From the NCBI RefSeq assembly GCF_024679095.1, contig NC_066520.1, positions 9,954,408 to 10,018,407 on the forward strand: 64,000 nucleotides of DNA, in the 5' to 3' direction. Source of the DNA: Eriocheir sinensis (taxonomy: Eukaryota > Arthropoda > Malacostraca > Decapoda > Varunidae). Shown here piece after piece: positions 44,537 to 56,435 of the stretch; position 1 is the first letter of the stretch; each line of letters begins with the position of its first letter. The notes under the pieces were generated by a model, which saw nothing but the letters and a program-made list of their open reading frames with translations, did not search any database and was not told the origin of the DNA. Position numbers and translations under genes: made by a program.

Positions 44537-44639
44537 GTACTGTTTCTCTCAGGTGTTCAAGCATGGAGGTGGAGTTTGTGGAGGTGGTGGTGGTGGAGTG
44601 TAAGGATTGCGTAGATTGGGGTAGTAAGACTGGGCTTGA

Positions 44640-45079
44640 AATCCCACTCCTTTTTCACATCCTCATCACCACATCATCACCATCACCAGTCCATCATCAC
44701 ATCTCCCCCTTCCATATCCTCCCCAGCATCCCCCAGCCTCTTTTCTTCCTTCCCTTCAATACCTATCACCATCACCACCACCATCACCATTCCTTTTTCC
44801 CCTCTTAATAACACACACCACTGTTCACCTCCACCACCACCACCACCACCACACCTACTCCACTTTATTTCAACACCACCTCACCTTCAACTCCCTCAAC
44901 TGTACACTCCTCCTCCAGGGTCCTCCTCCTCCTCCTCCTCCCTGTTGGTGTCGTCCTTTGCCTGCCAACCTCCGTGCCTCCCTGCCAATCCTCTCTTCCT
45001 CCCTGTTTACCCTGCCTCCCCTTCTTCCTCCTCTCTCCCTCCTCTCTTCCTTCCTCGTTTAACTAATGCTTCCATCACC

Positions 45080-45159
<80 letters not shown>

Positions 45160-45160
45160 A
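44640..45160. repeat. ATC/ACC-rich and CTCC-rich DNA ending in (CT)n
   Basis: CATCACCACC words 44660-44870, CTCC-rich 44900-45060, (CT)n 45082-45156. Confidence 0.83.
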
Positions 45161-45224
45161 TTCTTCCTTCATCCACCCCTCCCATCTCTCTCCCCTCCCC
45201 CCCATATCCCCTCCAATCAGGTCA

Positions 45225-45430
45225 GTTTGTCATGGAGGAAGGAAGAGAAGGGGTAAGGGATGGGGAGGCTGTCAGGGTGGTGATGGGGAAGGAGGAAGGA
45301 AGGGGAGTGGTGGGGAGGGTAAAAAGGGGAGAGAGGGAAGTTGCTAAGGGAGAGGGAGAGGGTAAGCTTAATGTGGGTGGGGAGGAAAGGGGAGTGGTGG
45401 GGAGGGTGAGGAGGGGGAGAGGGGAAGTTA
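45225..45430. repeat. G-rich ~80-bp duplication
   Basis: GGAGTGGTGGGGAGGGT occurs at about 45304 and 45390. Both copies continue into GGGGAGAG...GGAAGTT. Confidence 0.82.
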
Positions 45431-45457
45431 CTGCGCGTTAGTCTGGCAATATTAGAA

Positions 45458-46112
45458 TGGCGGTGGTGGTGGTGTTGAGGGTGGTGGTGGTGGCGGTGTT
45501 GAGGGTGGTGGTGGTGTTGAGGGTGGTGGTGGTGGTGTTGAGGGTGGTGGTGGTGGTGGTGTTGAGGGTGGTGGTGGTGGTGGTGTTGAGGGTGGTGGTG
45601 GTGGTGGTGTTGAGGGTGGTGGTGGTGGTGGTGTTGAGGGTGGTGGTGGTGGTGGTGTTGAGGGTGGTGGTGGTGGAGGTGTTGAGGGTGGGGGTGGTGG
45701 GGGTGTTGAGGGTGGTGGTGGTGGCGGTGTTGAGGGTGGTGGTGGTGGCGGTGTTGAGGGTGGTGGTGGTGGCGGTGTTGAGGGTGGTGGTGGTGGGGGT
45801 GTTGAGGGTGGTGGTGGTGGCGGTGTTGTGGGTGGTGGTGGTGGTGTTGAGGGTGGTGGTGGTGGCGGTGTTGAGGGTGGTGGTGGTGGCGGTGTTGAGG
45901 GTGGTGGTGGTGGTGGCGGTGTTGAGCGTGGTGGTGGTGGCGGTGTTGAGGGTGGTGGTGGTGGTGGCGGTGTTGTGGGTGGTGGTGGTGGCGGTGTTGA
46001 GGGTGGTGGTGGTAAGAGGTGGTGGTGGCGGTGTTGGGGTGGTGGTGGTGGGTGGTGTTGGGGGTGGTGGTGGTGACGGTGTTGAGGTGGTGGTGGTGGC
46101 GGTGTTGAGATT
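45458..46112. repeat. G-rich 21-27-bp minisatellite (GGCGGTGTTGAGGGTGGTGG)
   Basis: About 27 units of GGTGTTGAGGGTGGTGGTGG with zero to a few extra GGT steps. The left third ends in GGTGGT and the right two thirds in GGCGGT, with occasional GTTGTGGGT variants. The T-to-C change spreads as blocks. Poly-Pro frames on minus and Val/Arg frames on plus come from the repeat. Confidence 0.96.
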
Positions 46113-46364
46113 AACGTTGTGTTGATGAGAACTGTAATGGTGGTGATGGTAATAGCTAACACCATTGCTCCACCACCACCACCACCATCACCACCACTAA
46201 CACATAATGGGTGGTGGTCCATATGTTGAGGAAAAGTGGTGGTGGTGGTGGTTGGTTGTTGATGGTGATGATAGAGGTGGTGGTGGTGATGGTGATGATA
46301 GTGGTGGTGGTGGTGATAGTGATGATATCCTCCTTTCCTTCCCCACGGCACCCTTCCTGTCCCG

Positions 46365-46417
<53 letters not shown>
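46113..46417. repeat. GGT/GAT-rich DNA and (GT)n
   Basis: ACCACC and GGTGGT blocks lie as inverted copies (46170-46196 versus 46233-46255). GGTGATGATAGTGGTGGT units follow to 46330, then (GT)n 46367-46417. Confidence 0.88.
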
Positions 46418-46421
<4 letters not shown>

Positions 46422-46466
46422 AGTCGCAGTCACGGGATGCATGAGTGAGGGGCTCCCCTTCCTACC

Positions 46467-46469
<3 letters not shown>

Positions 46470-46533
<64 letters not shown>

Positions 46534-46980
46534 CCCCTTCCTCCCCTCTCCCATCACCACCTTCCTCCCATCTAACCCCTATCACTCCCTCTCTCCCCAT
46601 CAGCACCCCTTTCTCCCCTATCACCCTAACCCCTTCCCTTCCCATCACTACCCCTGCCACCCCTCTCTCATCACCACACCTTCCTCCCATCTAACCCCTA
46701 TCGCTTCCCCTCTCCCCATCAGCACCCCTTTCTCCCCTGTCACCCTTAACCCTTCCCTTCACATCAATACCACGTCCTGCGCTCTCTACCCTCCCCCGTC
46801 TCTTCCGCACATTACTACCCCATCCTCCTATCGCATTCCTTCCCCTTCCCTTCTCCCCATCTCCCTTACCCCCCATCACCCCTACCCCTTCCCTTCTCCC
46901 CCATCACCACCCATTCCCAGTCCCTCTTACCCATACAACGCACTTCTCTCCCTCTCCTCCTCCCCAATCCCCTTTTAAGT
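46470..46980. repeat. (CT)n and ~119-bp C-rich minisatellite
   Basis: (CT)n 46470-46528. CTTCCTCCCATCTAACCCCT starts at 46561 and about 46679. The unit includes CCCCATCAGCACCCCTTTCT and CCCTTCCCTTC. Degraded copies continue to 46970. Confidence 0.9.
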
Positions 46981-47060
46981 CACTCCCCGCCCCCTACACA
47001 TCTGCATCCTCAACATCCTCCCAACCCTCTATCACTGTATAATGGCCTCCTGTCCCGTCC

Positions 47061-47064
<4 letters not shown>

Positions 47065-47122
<58 letters not shown>

Positions 47123-47173
47123 TTTCAAACAATTTAATTTTATGAGATTCAGGTGTTTTCTGCCTCCACGTAC

Positions 47174-47234
<61 letters not shown>

Positions 47235-47387
47235 CAAGCTCCTATAGTTTATGTAAAGCCAGAAGGGCAGTCAATCAGACATTCCCATACCCCCCCCCAC
47301 CCTCCTCTCTCTCTCTCTCTCTCTCCCTTCGTCCCTTCCTGTCATGTGCTTCATTGTTGGTCAAAAATAGCCATGCGTGTGTGTGTC

Positions 47388-47438
<51 letters not shown>
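47065..47438. repeat. (CA)n, (GA)n and (GT)n cluster
   Basis: (CA)n 47065-47120, (GA)n 47177-47231, short (CT)n about 47308-47325, (GT)n 47391-47438. Confidence 0.95.
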
Positions 47439-47440
<2 letters not shown>

Positions 47441-47465
47441 GACGTCCTTTCACGCATTCACAATG

Positions 47466-47740
47466 TAATCCATCAGTCAGTCAGTAAATCAGCCAGTCGT
47501 CAGTCAGGCAGTCCTTTAGTTGGTCAGTTAGTCAATCAGTAAGTTAATCATGTAGTCAGTCAGTCTATTAGTAAGTTAGTTAGTCAGTCAGTCAGTTATT
47601 TAGTTAGTTAATCAGTCAGTCATTTATTTAGTCAGTCAGTCGGTCAGCAAGTAAGTCATCCAGTAAGTGAGTTAGTCAGGCAGCTAGTCAATCAGTAAGT
47701 CACTCAGTGAGTCAGCCAATCAGTCAGTTACTTCATCATG
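47466..47740. repeat. Degenerate (CAGT)n block
   Basis: CAGTCAGT, TAGTCAGT and CAGTAAGT tetramers over 275 bp, the same motif family as 21520-21880. Confidence 0.92.
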
Positions 47741-47797
47741 TAGAGTATATAAGATCAGCTAAGTTATTTAAATACTTTTTCAGTCATCAGGAGCGTG

Positions 47798-47799
<2 letters not shown>

Positions 47800-47877
<78 letters not shown>

Positions 47878-48200
47878 GCGAGGTTTCAAGTGTCCTGCGG
47901 TGAAGACAATACCTGAGCCGCTCCTCCTCCTCCTCCTCCTCCTCCTCCTCCTCCTGCTTGTTACCTGTCCTCCTCAGGTGATTGATGCGCCTTGACCTTG
48001 GTGGTGTGGCGGAGATGTGGTGGTGATGTCTAACAGGGATGTGATTGTGGTGATGTAAGAGGTGGTGATGGTGGTGATATGGTGTGGTACAGGGATGTGG
48101 TTGTGGTGATGTAGGAGGTGGTGATGATGGTGGTGGTGGTGGTTGTGGTGTGGTGGTAATGTAGTCTCGTGTTGTGGTTGTGGTGTTGATGGTTGAAGAG
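47800..48200. repeat. (CA)n, (CTC)n and GTGGTGAT repeats
   Basis: (CA)n 47800-47874, (CTC)n 47921-47955. GTGGTGATGT/AGGAGGTGGTGAT units of ~55 bp containing ACAGGGATGTG are repeated at 48030-48160. Confidence 0.9.
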
Positions 48201-48430
48201 TAGGAGGAGGAGAAGATAATAGAAGAAGAAGAAGAAGAAAGTAATGGTGTTGATATACAGGAAAATGAAGATAAGTAAGACAAGGAAATGAACGATGAAA
48301 AAAAGGAAATTGTAGTGAAGGAAAATGAATAAGAGATGATGATGATGATGATGAGTAACAGGTAACAGAAGAAAGTGCGTTCGTTGGCTCTTTACAAGGT
48401 CACCGCCACTGCTTTGGAGGTCTGGCATGT

Positions 48431-48511
<81 letters not shown>

Positions 48512-48690
48512 GGTAATATACTCCATTTCTTTCCCTCTCTCCTCGTCTTCCTCTCCTTTCCCTCTCCTTAGTTCATATTATCCTTTTCTTCATGCTCTGT
48601 TTCCCGTCTCCTAACAATCCTCCTCCTCCTCCTCCTCCCCTTCCTCCTCCTCCTCCTCCTCCTCCTCTTCCTCCTCCTCCTCTTGCTTCT
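48431..48690. repeat. (CT)n and (CTC)n
   Basis: (CT)n 48431-48508; CTCC-rich spacer; (CTC)n at about 48620-48688 with minor interruptions. Confidence 0.94.
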
Positions 48691-49130
48691 CCTTCTCAAA
48701 TAACTAGAACGGTACGCAGACTAATAACAAAAACATATATAAAAAAATAACTCAGACAACACTATCGTAAATAATGTTATCAAATTAACGTCATATCAAT
48801 CTCTCTCTCTCCCAAGTGAAATGGATGAAGCAAAATATGAAAAATGAAAATAAATCGTGAAGAAGAGGACAAAGACAAAGATAGAGATTAGAAATAAAAG
48901 AGAAAAACAGTAAAAAAAATAAAATGGAGATAAAGATAATGACATAAGCAGATTTTATAGGCCTACGTAGTTCTTTCTTCTTATCTCTGCTGCTTATATC
49001 TGATAGGGGCGGACGAGGAAGGCGTAGGGAAGATAAGGAAGAGGAAGAAGAAGTGAAAAGCTGAAGTTAAATATAGACTTGATGTTTCTAGAGATCAAGT
49101 CAGCCCTTCCTATCCCTAAAGCTGACATCT
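48690..49130. other. AT-rich non-repetitive DNA
   Basis: About 440 bp with AAAATG/GAAATAAA-rich composition and no supported gene or RNA. Confidence 0.45.
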
Positions 49131-49139
49131 GAAAGGGAG

Positions 49140-49320
49140 GAAGAGCAGGGAGAAAGGAGGAAGAGGAGGAGGAGGGAAAAGTGAAGAAGAAGGAGGAGGA
49201 AGAGGAGGAGGAGGTACTAACTAACAGAGGGAGTGTCATACCGAGACTTTAGGGAAGGGATCAATGGAGGAGGAGGAGGAGGAGGAGGAGGTGGTGAAGG
49301 AGGAGGAGGAAGAGGAGGAG
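49140..49320. repeat. (GGA)n-type repeats
   Basis: GGAGGAGGAAGAGGAGG blocks at about 49155-49213 and 49264-49320. Confidence 0.9.
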
Positions 49321-49593
49321 TCCCTGTATCTCACGTGGAGGCAACCTGTTCTCTCGGTTCCTCATTGATCACACCTTCCCTCTCCCTCCCCTCCCTTCCT
49401 CCCTTCCTCTTTACCTCTTTCCCAGCATCCCTTCCTCTTCTCGCCTCTCCTCTTCACCTGCATCTTTAATCTCCTCATCTCTTTATTCTCTCTCTCTCTC
49501 TTATCTAAACCAACATCCCTATACATGTTTTTCCCTTCCTCCTCCTCCCTCTTTCCTTATCTCCCTCTATCCCCCTGTAGCAACTTTGTCCTC

Positions 49594-49596
<3 letters not shown>

Positions 49597-49652
<56 letters not shown>

Positions 49653-49849
49653 GTGGCTTACATGCGTCCTCCACTGTTTGTATGTTTCTGATTTGCATAT
49701 TTGGCGTTTGTCTGTCTGTCTGTCTGTCTCTTCCTGTTCATGTCACTGTGTTTGTTTGTTTGTTTGTTTGTTTGTTTGTTTACCTGTGTGTCTGTCTATC
49801 TGTCTGTCTGTTTCTATACTCACTGTCTCCTTATAAGTTAGGGATTGTA

Positions 49850-49888
<39 letters not shown>

Positions 49889-49968
49889 GAGAGAGAGAGA
49901 GAGAGAGAGAGAGAATTTCATCATGCCTCTTTGATCTTTCCTTTCCTTCCTTTCTCTCCTCATCTCTC

Positions 49969-50042
<74 letters not shown>

Positions 50043-50074
50043 CTCTTCACTTTCTAGTATTGGCATATTGGTCT

Positions 50075-50131
<57 letters not shown>
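49597..50131. repeat. Dense microsatellite cluster
   Basis: (GT)n 49597-49650, (CTGT)n about 49708-49729, (GTTT)n 49749-49780, compound (GT)n(GA)n 49853-49914, (CT)n 49965-50037 and (CT)n 50079-50131. Confidence 0.95.
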
Positions 50132-50143
<12 letters not shown>

Positions 50144-50332
50144 ATACCGTTTATAAATTATCGTACTCAATCATTTGTACGTCATTTTAATTATTACGTT
50201 CTCTTTGTCCTCGATTTTCAAAGGTTTTTATTTTCGTTATTTATTATTATTATTTATTTTTGATAATTTGACGAAAGAGAACCGTTGTAGTTGTTGTTTT
50301 TTCCTTCTGATTAATTGGATTCGTTTGTGATT

Positions 50333-50336
<4 letters not shown>

Positions 50337-50383
<47 letters not shown>
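50337..50383. repeat. (GA)n microsatellite
   Basis: About 23 GA units, preceded by ~200 bp of AT-rich single-copy-looking DNA. Confidence 0.96.
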
Positions 50384-50387
<4 letters not shown>

Positions 50388-50399
50388 ACAAAATCATGA

Positions 50400-51580
50400 A
50401 CTCCGCCTTTTTCGTCCTTTATTCCCTTCTTCCTCTTCTTCTTTATCATCTTTCTTTCTTTTCCTTTCCCTTTATTAGTTTTTTCTTATTCTTATACTTT
50501 TTTGTGCATCATTTTCTTTATCATCAACTTGTTTTTCCTTCCTCTCTCTTTACTTTCTCTTCCTCTTTTCCGTCTTTTTCAAACTCATCTATTTTTCCCT
50601 CTTCTATTTTTAGCATTTTTTTTATATCAAGACTTTCATGCCATTTTCTCATAACCTTCCGTCATATTTTCCCTCAACTTCATTCTCTCTCCTTCCCTCT
50701 TTCCCTTCTTTTCTTTCTCCTTCCTTCCGTTCTTCTTTCCTTCATTTCTTCCTTCCTTCTTTCCTCTCCTTCCCTCATTCCTTTCTCAGTCACTCCATCT
50801 ACCTCCCTCCCTTCTTCCTTTCTTCCTTCCTTTATTCCTTCCTTCCTCTTCGTCCCTCATTCCTTCATTCCTTCATCCTTCCGTCCTTCCTTCCTTCTCC
50901 ATCCCTTCCTGTGTCACTCCATATCTCTCTCCTCCTCTCCCTTCCTCCTTTCTCTTCCTCTCTATCCTCTCCCTCCTTTCCTCAATCATTTCATTTGCCC
51001 TCCCTCCTTCCTTCCCTTCTTCCTTCCTTCCTTCCTTCCTTCTATCCTCTCCTTCCTTCCTTCCTCAATCACTCCATCTTCCTCCCTCTTACCTTCCCTC
51101 CTCTCCTTCCCTCATCTCCTTCCCTCCCTCCTATTCCTTACAGTATTCTGAGCACTTTTGTAGCCCTCCACTCAGCCTCCTCTTTACTTTTTTCTCCCCC
51201 TTCTCATCTTTTTAAACATTTACCCAGCAGCTTTCCTCCTCCTCCTCCCCCCTCCTCCCCCTTCTCCTGCTCCACCGTCACATTCCTCTCTTCCTTCCTT
51301 CTTTCCTTCCCCTTGTGTCTGTTTCTTTTCGTTTTCCTCTTTTCCCCATTTACTTCCCTCTCCTCTTCCCTTTCTTATTTCCCGTCTCCCTTTCCTCTTT
51401 TCTTCCGTTCTCTTTCTTTCTCCCTCACCTCATTTTCCATCTCATTTATTTATTTCCCCTTCTTCCCTTTTCTCCCCAATCTCCTTTTCCATTTCTCCTC
51501 CACGTCTCCCTCCTGTATCACTAAAACCTTCTTCATATTCACCCCTCTTTCCCTCCTCCTCCTCCTCCTCCTCCTCAGTC
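50400..51580. repeat. 1.2-kb polypyrimidine block
   Basis: CTTCCTTCC and CCCTCCTTCC DNA. Copies containing AATCACTCCATCTTCC, GTCACTCCATCTACC and GTCACTCCATATCTC at about 50788, 50925 and 51066 suggest an old ~140-bp tandem array. (CTC)n at about 51554-51577. Ser/Phe/Leu frames, the longest 326 codons, are artefacts. Confidence 0.85.
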
Positions 51581-51749
51581 ATATAGCTACCTCATATCTC
51601 ACCATTTTTCTTGCATAACCAGCTAGCCATGAACACCACGCCTCCCAACCAACCCGCCTTCCTCCCCTCCTCCCCTACTCCCTTCTATGACATGGATAAA
51701 CTACACTGTCCATATACTAAAAGGGGGAGAATATGTAGCAGAAGCAGAC

Positions 51750-51903
51750 GTAGTAGTAGCAGTAGTAGTAGTAGTGGAAGTAGAAGGAATATAGGAGGAT
51801 ACATAACAGAACAAGACGCGGATTTAGATGTATTCGTGGTAAGTGTGACAAATGGCATAGCGGTTGTAATATGCATGCACGGCGTAGCACAAGGAGGCAG
51901 CTC

Positions 51904-51937
<34 letters not shown>

Positions 51938-52036
51938 TGCTGCGTCTAATGTATTCGTGTTTGAGGTGGGGAATGGGGCGCACGAGGGTCTACAGTATTG
52001 GACGAGTGTGGAATAAAAATGTGTATGTCTGTATGC

Positions 52037-52117
<81 letters not shown>
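51750..52117. repeat. (TAG)n, (GT)n and (GA)n
   Basis: TAGTAGTAGCAG-type repeat 51750-51782, (GT)n 51906-51937, (GA)n 52041-52117. Confidence 0.93.
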
Positions 52118-52120
<3 letters not shown>

Positions 52121-52171
52121 ATTTTATCTTAGCTTGACACTCTACTAAATCATATCTCGTGCCTTGCCTGC

Positions 52172-52404
52172 CCTCCTCCTCCTCCTCCTCCTCCTCCTCC
52201 TCCTCCTCTTCATATTTCTCCTCCTCTCCCTCTTAATCTTCTTAGCATTCTTAACCGCTTCCTACTTTTATTTTTGTTTATTCTTATCCTCCTAGAATCC
52301 ATATCCTTCTTTCTTTTCTAAATATTTTCCTCCTTTATTATTATTATTATTTTGATTTTTCTTATTATTATTCATTACTTTGTATCCTTTTCCTCCTCCT
52401 CCTC

Positions 52405-52435
<31 letters not shown>

Positions 52436-52466
52436 TTTTTTCCGCATCCTTTTCCTCCTCCTCCTC

Positions 52467-52497
<31 letters not shown>

Positions 52498-52615
52498 TTT
52501 TTTCCACATCCTTTTCCTCCTCCTCCTCCTCTTCTTATTCTTATTCTTATTATTCATTTTTTTCCGCATCCTTTTCCTCCATCCTCCTCCTCCTCCTCCT
52601 AGTCTTCCTCCTCCT
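52172..52615. repeat. (CTC)n and 60-62-bp ATT/CTC minisatellite
   Basis: (CTC)n 52172-52208. ATCCTTTTCCTCCTCC recurs at 52384, 52446, 52508 and 52568 (spacings 62, 62, 60). Each unit holds a (TTA)n tract and CATTTTTTCCGC, so two trinucleotide repeats alternate inside one unit. Confidence 0.94.
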
Positions 52616-52716
52616 TTCCCTTAACTACTTTTTCCAGGAAGTCGCATAAAGAGTCGTATTTCCAAAGACTCGTGAGCTCCTTAAATAGACCCGAGAATAC
52701 ACACTCATCAATATTT

Positions 52717-52718
<2 letters not shown>

Positions 52719-52778
<60 letters not shown>

Positions 52779-52825
52779 CAATATTTTAAAAGTGTGAAAT
52801 ACAGCTTGATTTAGGGCTTCCGAAC

Positions 52826-52864
<39 letters not shown>

Positions 52865-53004
52865 GAGAGATTCAGCACGTAATTTGATGATCTGCCTTGT
52901 TCCCACGTAAAATATTGCCCAGTAAACTTTCAAAACACGCTACGTTTGTCGACCGTAAAAGTGGCATTAATATATTAGCCAAGGATTGTGCGCTGTAATA
53001 CAAG

Positions 53005-53057
<53 letters not shown>
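52719..53057. repeat. (CT)n, (GA)n and (GT)n
   Basis: (CT)n 52719-52774, interrupted (GA)n about 52826-52870, (GT)n 53010-53057. Confidence 0.94.
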
Positions 53058-53058
<1 letters not shown>

Positions 53059-53145
53059 GGCTTACTCATGAAAACCTCTTAAAACACCTCGTCATTGTTG
53101 TGTTACTAGAAAAATTGTGTTGTTATACCGTACCGTGAGTGTTTT

Positions 53146-53180
<35 letters not shown>

Positions 53181-53375
53181 TGTGAGTGAGTGAGTGAGTG
53201 TGTTTGCCTACTCACCTAAACCCTCTCAATACACCGCATCATTGTTGTGTATCAATAGAAACATTCAGCTTTGTAATACTATAACGTGAGTGTTTTTTAT
53301 ATATATTTTTAGTCGTGCGTGTGTTTGGATGTGTTTTTTTTGTGTTTGGTCTTACTCATCAACCTCCTAATACGA
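53040..53375. repeat. ~155-bp duplication with embedded GT and T tracts
   Basis: GGCTTACTCATGAAAACCTC (53059), TGCCTACTCACCTAAACCCTC (about 53206) and GTCTTACTCATCAACCTCC (about 53349) start related units. The first two continue with AACACC or ATACACC, TCATTGTTGTGT, and CGTGAGTGTTTTTT. A ~25-bp T-run sits at 53143-53167. Confidence 0.85.
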
Positions 53376-53859
53376 TGGCTGAGAAAGAGGAGGAAAAGAA
53401 GGAAAGGAAGAACAGTAAGAATGAGGACGAAGAGAAGGAAATGGAAAATGATGATAATGAGGAAGAAGAGAGGGATATGAAAAAGAATAAGAGTGATTAG
53501 AAAGAGAAGGATAGAAGAGCAGTAAGAATTAAGAGGAAGAGAAGGATATAAAAAGGGCAATAAGAGTGATAATGAGAATAGGAAATGAAGAACAGTAAGA
53601 ATGATGGAGGAAAAGAAGGTTATTAAGAAAAAGAATAAAGATATGTTTTGTTTTCATCTTTTAACATTTTTTTTCTCTTTTACAGGTAAGATGACCATGA
53701 GTCTTGCCCCCCCCTCCCCCACACACACACCTGGTCATTGGTCATTTCGCAGGTAATTCAATTATTATTTCTGTTTGGAGGATTCATTCAACTTTTTCCT
53801 CGCTCGATAATTCTCGTCACATACCCTGATTCAGTTATTTTTTCAGTTATTATTTTCTC

Positions 53860-54780
53860 CATTTCAGTATTTTTTTCAGTAATTCTGTTTTCTTCATTTC
53901 TGTTTTTTTTTCAGTTATTTTTTAGCTATTATTTTCTCATCCTCTCATTTACTCATTATCTTCTTATTTCCATATTCGTAGTGCAAGAATCAACCAGCAT
54001 TTGTCTTCCTTTTCTTTAGTCTTTCCTTCCCTCTTTTTCTCTGCCATCATTTCTCGGTTTAGGTTTTTACCCCATGCTTTTCGTCCCCTGGTCTTGTCAC
54101 TCCTTCCTTCCCTTGCTTATATTCCCAGTGCAAAAAAACAACCATAACCTTCCATAATATTATTCATCCTTTTCTTTACTCCCTTCTTTCCCCTTTTTTC
54201 TGCCATAGTTTCTCAGTTCAGATTCTTTTTCCATTCTTTTCATCCCCTCTTTATTATCTCTCCTTCCTCCTTCCCTTGCTTATGATCCTAGTGCAAGAAA
54301 CAATCATAAGCTTTCATATCATTAGTCTTCCTTTTCTTTAGTCCCTCCTTCCCTCTTTTCTGCTATAATTTCAGCATAGGTATTTTTACATGATTTTCCT
54401 CACCTATTTTTATCTCCTTCATCCATCCTTTACTTATATTCCTAGTGCAAAAAACAACCGTAACCTTTCATATCATTAGTCTTCCTTTTCTTTAGTCCCT
54501 CCTTCCCTCTTTTCTGCTATAATTTGAGTTTAGGTATTTTTCCATGATTTTCCTCACCTTTACGTATCTCCTTCATCCATCCTTTACTTATATTCCTAGT
54601 GCAAAAAACAACCGTAACCTTCCATAACATTAGTCTTCCTTTTCTTTAGTCCCTCCTCCCCTCTTTTCTACTATAATGTCCCACTCTAGGTATTTTTCCA
54701 TTCCTTTCATTCTTCATCCCTCCCTTGCCTATATATTCCTAGTGCAAAAAACACCCATCCAACCTTCCCTCCCTCTAGTT
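53860..54780. repeat. ~154-bp satellite (family C), about six copies
   Basis: GTGCAA is the anchor at 53981, 54129, 54291, 54445, 54599 and 54742 (spacings 148, 162, 154, 154, 143). Shared blocks are TATTCCTAGTGCAAAAAACA, ACCGTAACCTTTCATA, ATTAGTCTTCCTTTTCTTTA, TCCCTCCTTCCCTCTTTTC and AGGTATTTTTCCATGATTTT. Copies at 54445 and 54599 are nearly identical. Confidence 0.93.
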
Positions 54781-55090
54781 CATTCCTCTGATGCCCCACA
54801 ATTTTCCAGGCGAGACGAGGTGGCTATAAAAGGTGGTAGTATTTTCCGAAGGTATTTTCCTCGTTTTCTTCGTTAGTCACCTGTCCTTGTCAGTCCCTTG
54901 TTGCGGAGGTTAATTGCCGTCTTTCAGCCCCTCATTCTCTCTCTCTTCTTGGTCCGTCAGGTAAAGAGGAAATCGTTAGCCAGATGTTCTTCCTTAATTG
55001 TCCTGAGAAATGGTCTTGGAATTGGTGAAAAAATACTCGTGCCTTTTTTTTAGAGAGGTAGACTGAAAATAGATGAATAGGTAGATAGAT
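54780..55090. other. Single-copy-looking DNA with a TATA-like word
   Basis: GGCTATAAAAGG at 54822-54833 resembles a TATA box. No open frame, initiator or neighbouring exon supports a promoter. Otherwise unremarkable. Confidence 0.3.
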
Positions 55091-55258
55091 AGACAGACAG
55101 ATAGGTAGAGAGGATGGGATGGCTTGGCTGTAAGATGAGTCACCCTGTTGCAAAAAAAAAAAAAAATATTAAGGATAGATAGATAGAGAGATAGATAGAT
55201 AGATAGATAGGAGAGACTTAATAAAACACGGAGAACGAAACAGAGAAGGAAAATATGC

Positions 55259-55295
<37 letters not shown>

Positions 55296-55393
55296 GCAAT
55301 AAGAAAAGCCAAGCATACCCAGTGACTCCTTCCCCTGAATCGTGTATAACTCTCGTATTGTTAGTGATGATGATGATGATGATGATGATGAGA
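55080..55393. repeat. GATA, (CAA)n and (GAT)n repeats
   Basis: AGATAGATAGACAG units at about 55080-55110 and 55176-55210, an A-run 55151-55165, (CAA)n 55258-55295, (GAT)n about 55364-55391. Confidence 0.92.
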
Positions 55394-55492
55394 ATAGATG
55401 CGGAGTTCAGGAGGAGTGATCAGGTAGTCCACTTGAGCTTGACGTGACTCTTAAGCCCGTGTGCAGCTTCTTATTGCTGGGCTGGGCTGTGT

Positions 55493-55617
55493 CGAGGAGG
55501 AGGAGGAGGAAGAGGAGGAGGTGGAGGAGGAGGAGGAGGAGGAGGAGGAGGAGGCAGTAAGTCACGTATCCAAGCCTCGACCTCATAAACCTGCCTCGTA
55601 TGTACAGGTGTTTGGCC

Positions 55618-55674
<57 letters not shown>

Positions 55675-55689
55675 CTGCCTGCTTAGTGC

Positions 55690-55741
<52 letters not shown>

Positions 55742-55797
55742 CGTGAGTGTTTCTTTGCGTGTTTAGTGTTACCTTGGGAATACATACATTTCGTCTT

Positions 55798-55839
<42 letters not shown>

Positions 55840-55888
55840 CTAGTAACACGCACTAAGAGTCGCACTCGTGGCAGTTAGCAGTTTTCTA

Positions 55889-55921
<33 letters not shown>
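55493..55921. repeat. (GGA)n and alternating inverted (CA)n/(GT)n tracts
   Basis: (GGA)n-type 55493-55553; (CA)n 55621-55671; (GT)n 55693-55740; (CA)n 55801-55836; (GT)n 55893-55921. Successive tracts are complementary, allowing alternative hairpins. Confidence 0.94.
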
Positions 55922-55924
<3 letters not shown>

Positions 55925-56124
55925 CAGGCGGGGCGGGGTCGCTGTACGGACACCAAAGGCTTCATGTACACATAAAAAAGAAAGTTAGTAAGTAGGAAGG
56001 AAAGAAAACTATAAACACTCCTCCTCCTCCTTCTCCTCCTCCTGCACTGAGTTCCGGGAATTTTCTCACTCGCCTCATCTTTTCACACGTGTTTGCTTCC
56101 GCTTTACGAGAATACCCTGGGAAC

Positions 56125-56289
56125 ATGAGGAGGAGGAGGAGGTGGAGGAGGAGGAGGAGGTGGAGGAGGAGGAGGTGGAGGAGGAGGAGGAGGAAGAAGA
56201 GGAGGAGGTGGAGGAGGAGGAGGGGGAAGAAGCACAGCAAACATTAGCATCAAGAAAATATAAAACGAAGCATAAGAATAGAAAACAGC

Positions 56290-56369
<80 letters not shown>

Positions 56370-56401
56370 CGTGCAGCTTGACGGCCTCCGGTGCTTACCA
56401 C

Positions 56402-56435
<34 letters not shown>

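Noticed and set aside
45452..46351. 299-codon minus-strand proline-rich open frame
   Set aside because: It is the translation of the 21-27-bp GGT/GTTGAG minisatellite. All three frames are repetitive and there is no start context, domain or splice evidence.
54822..54833. GGCTATAAAAGG as a promoter
   Set aside because: Good TATA text, but no supported initiator about 30 bp downstream and no coding sequence nearby. Kept only as a note.
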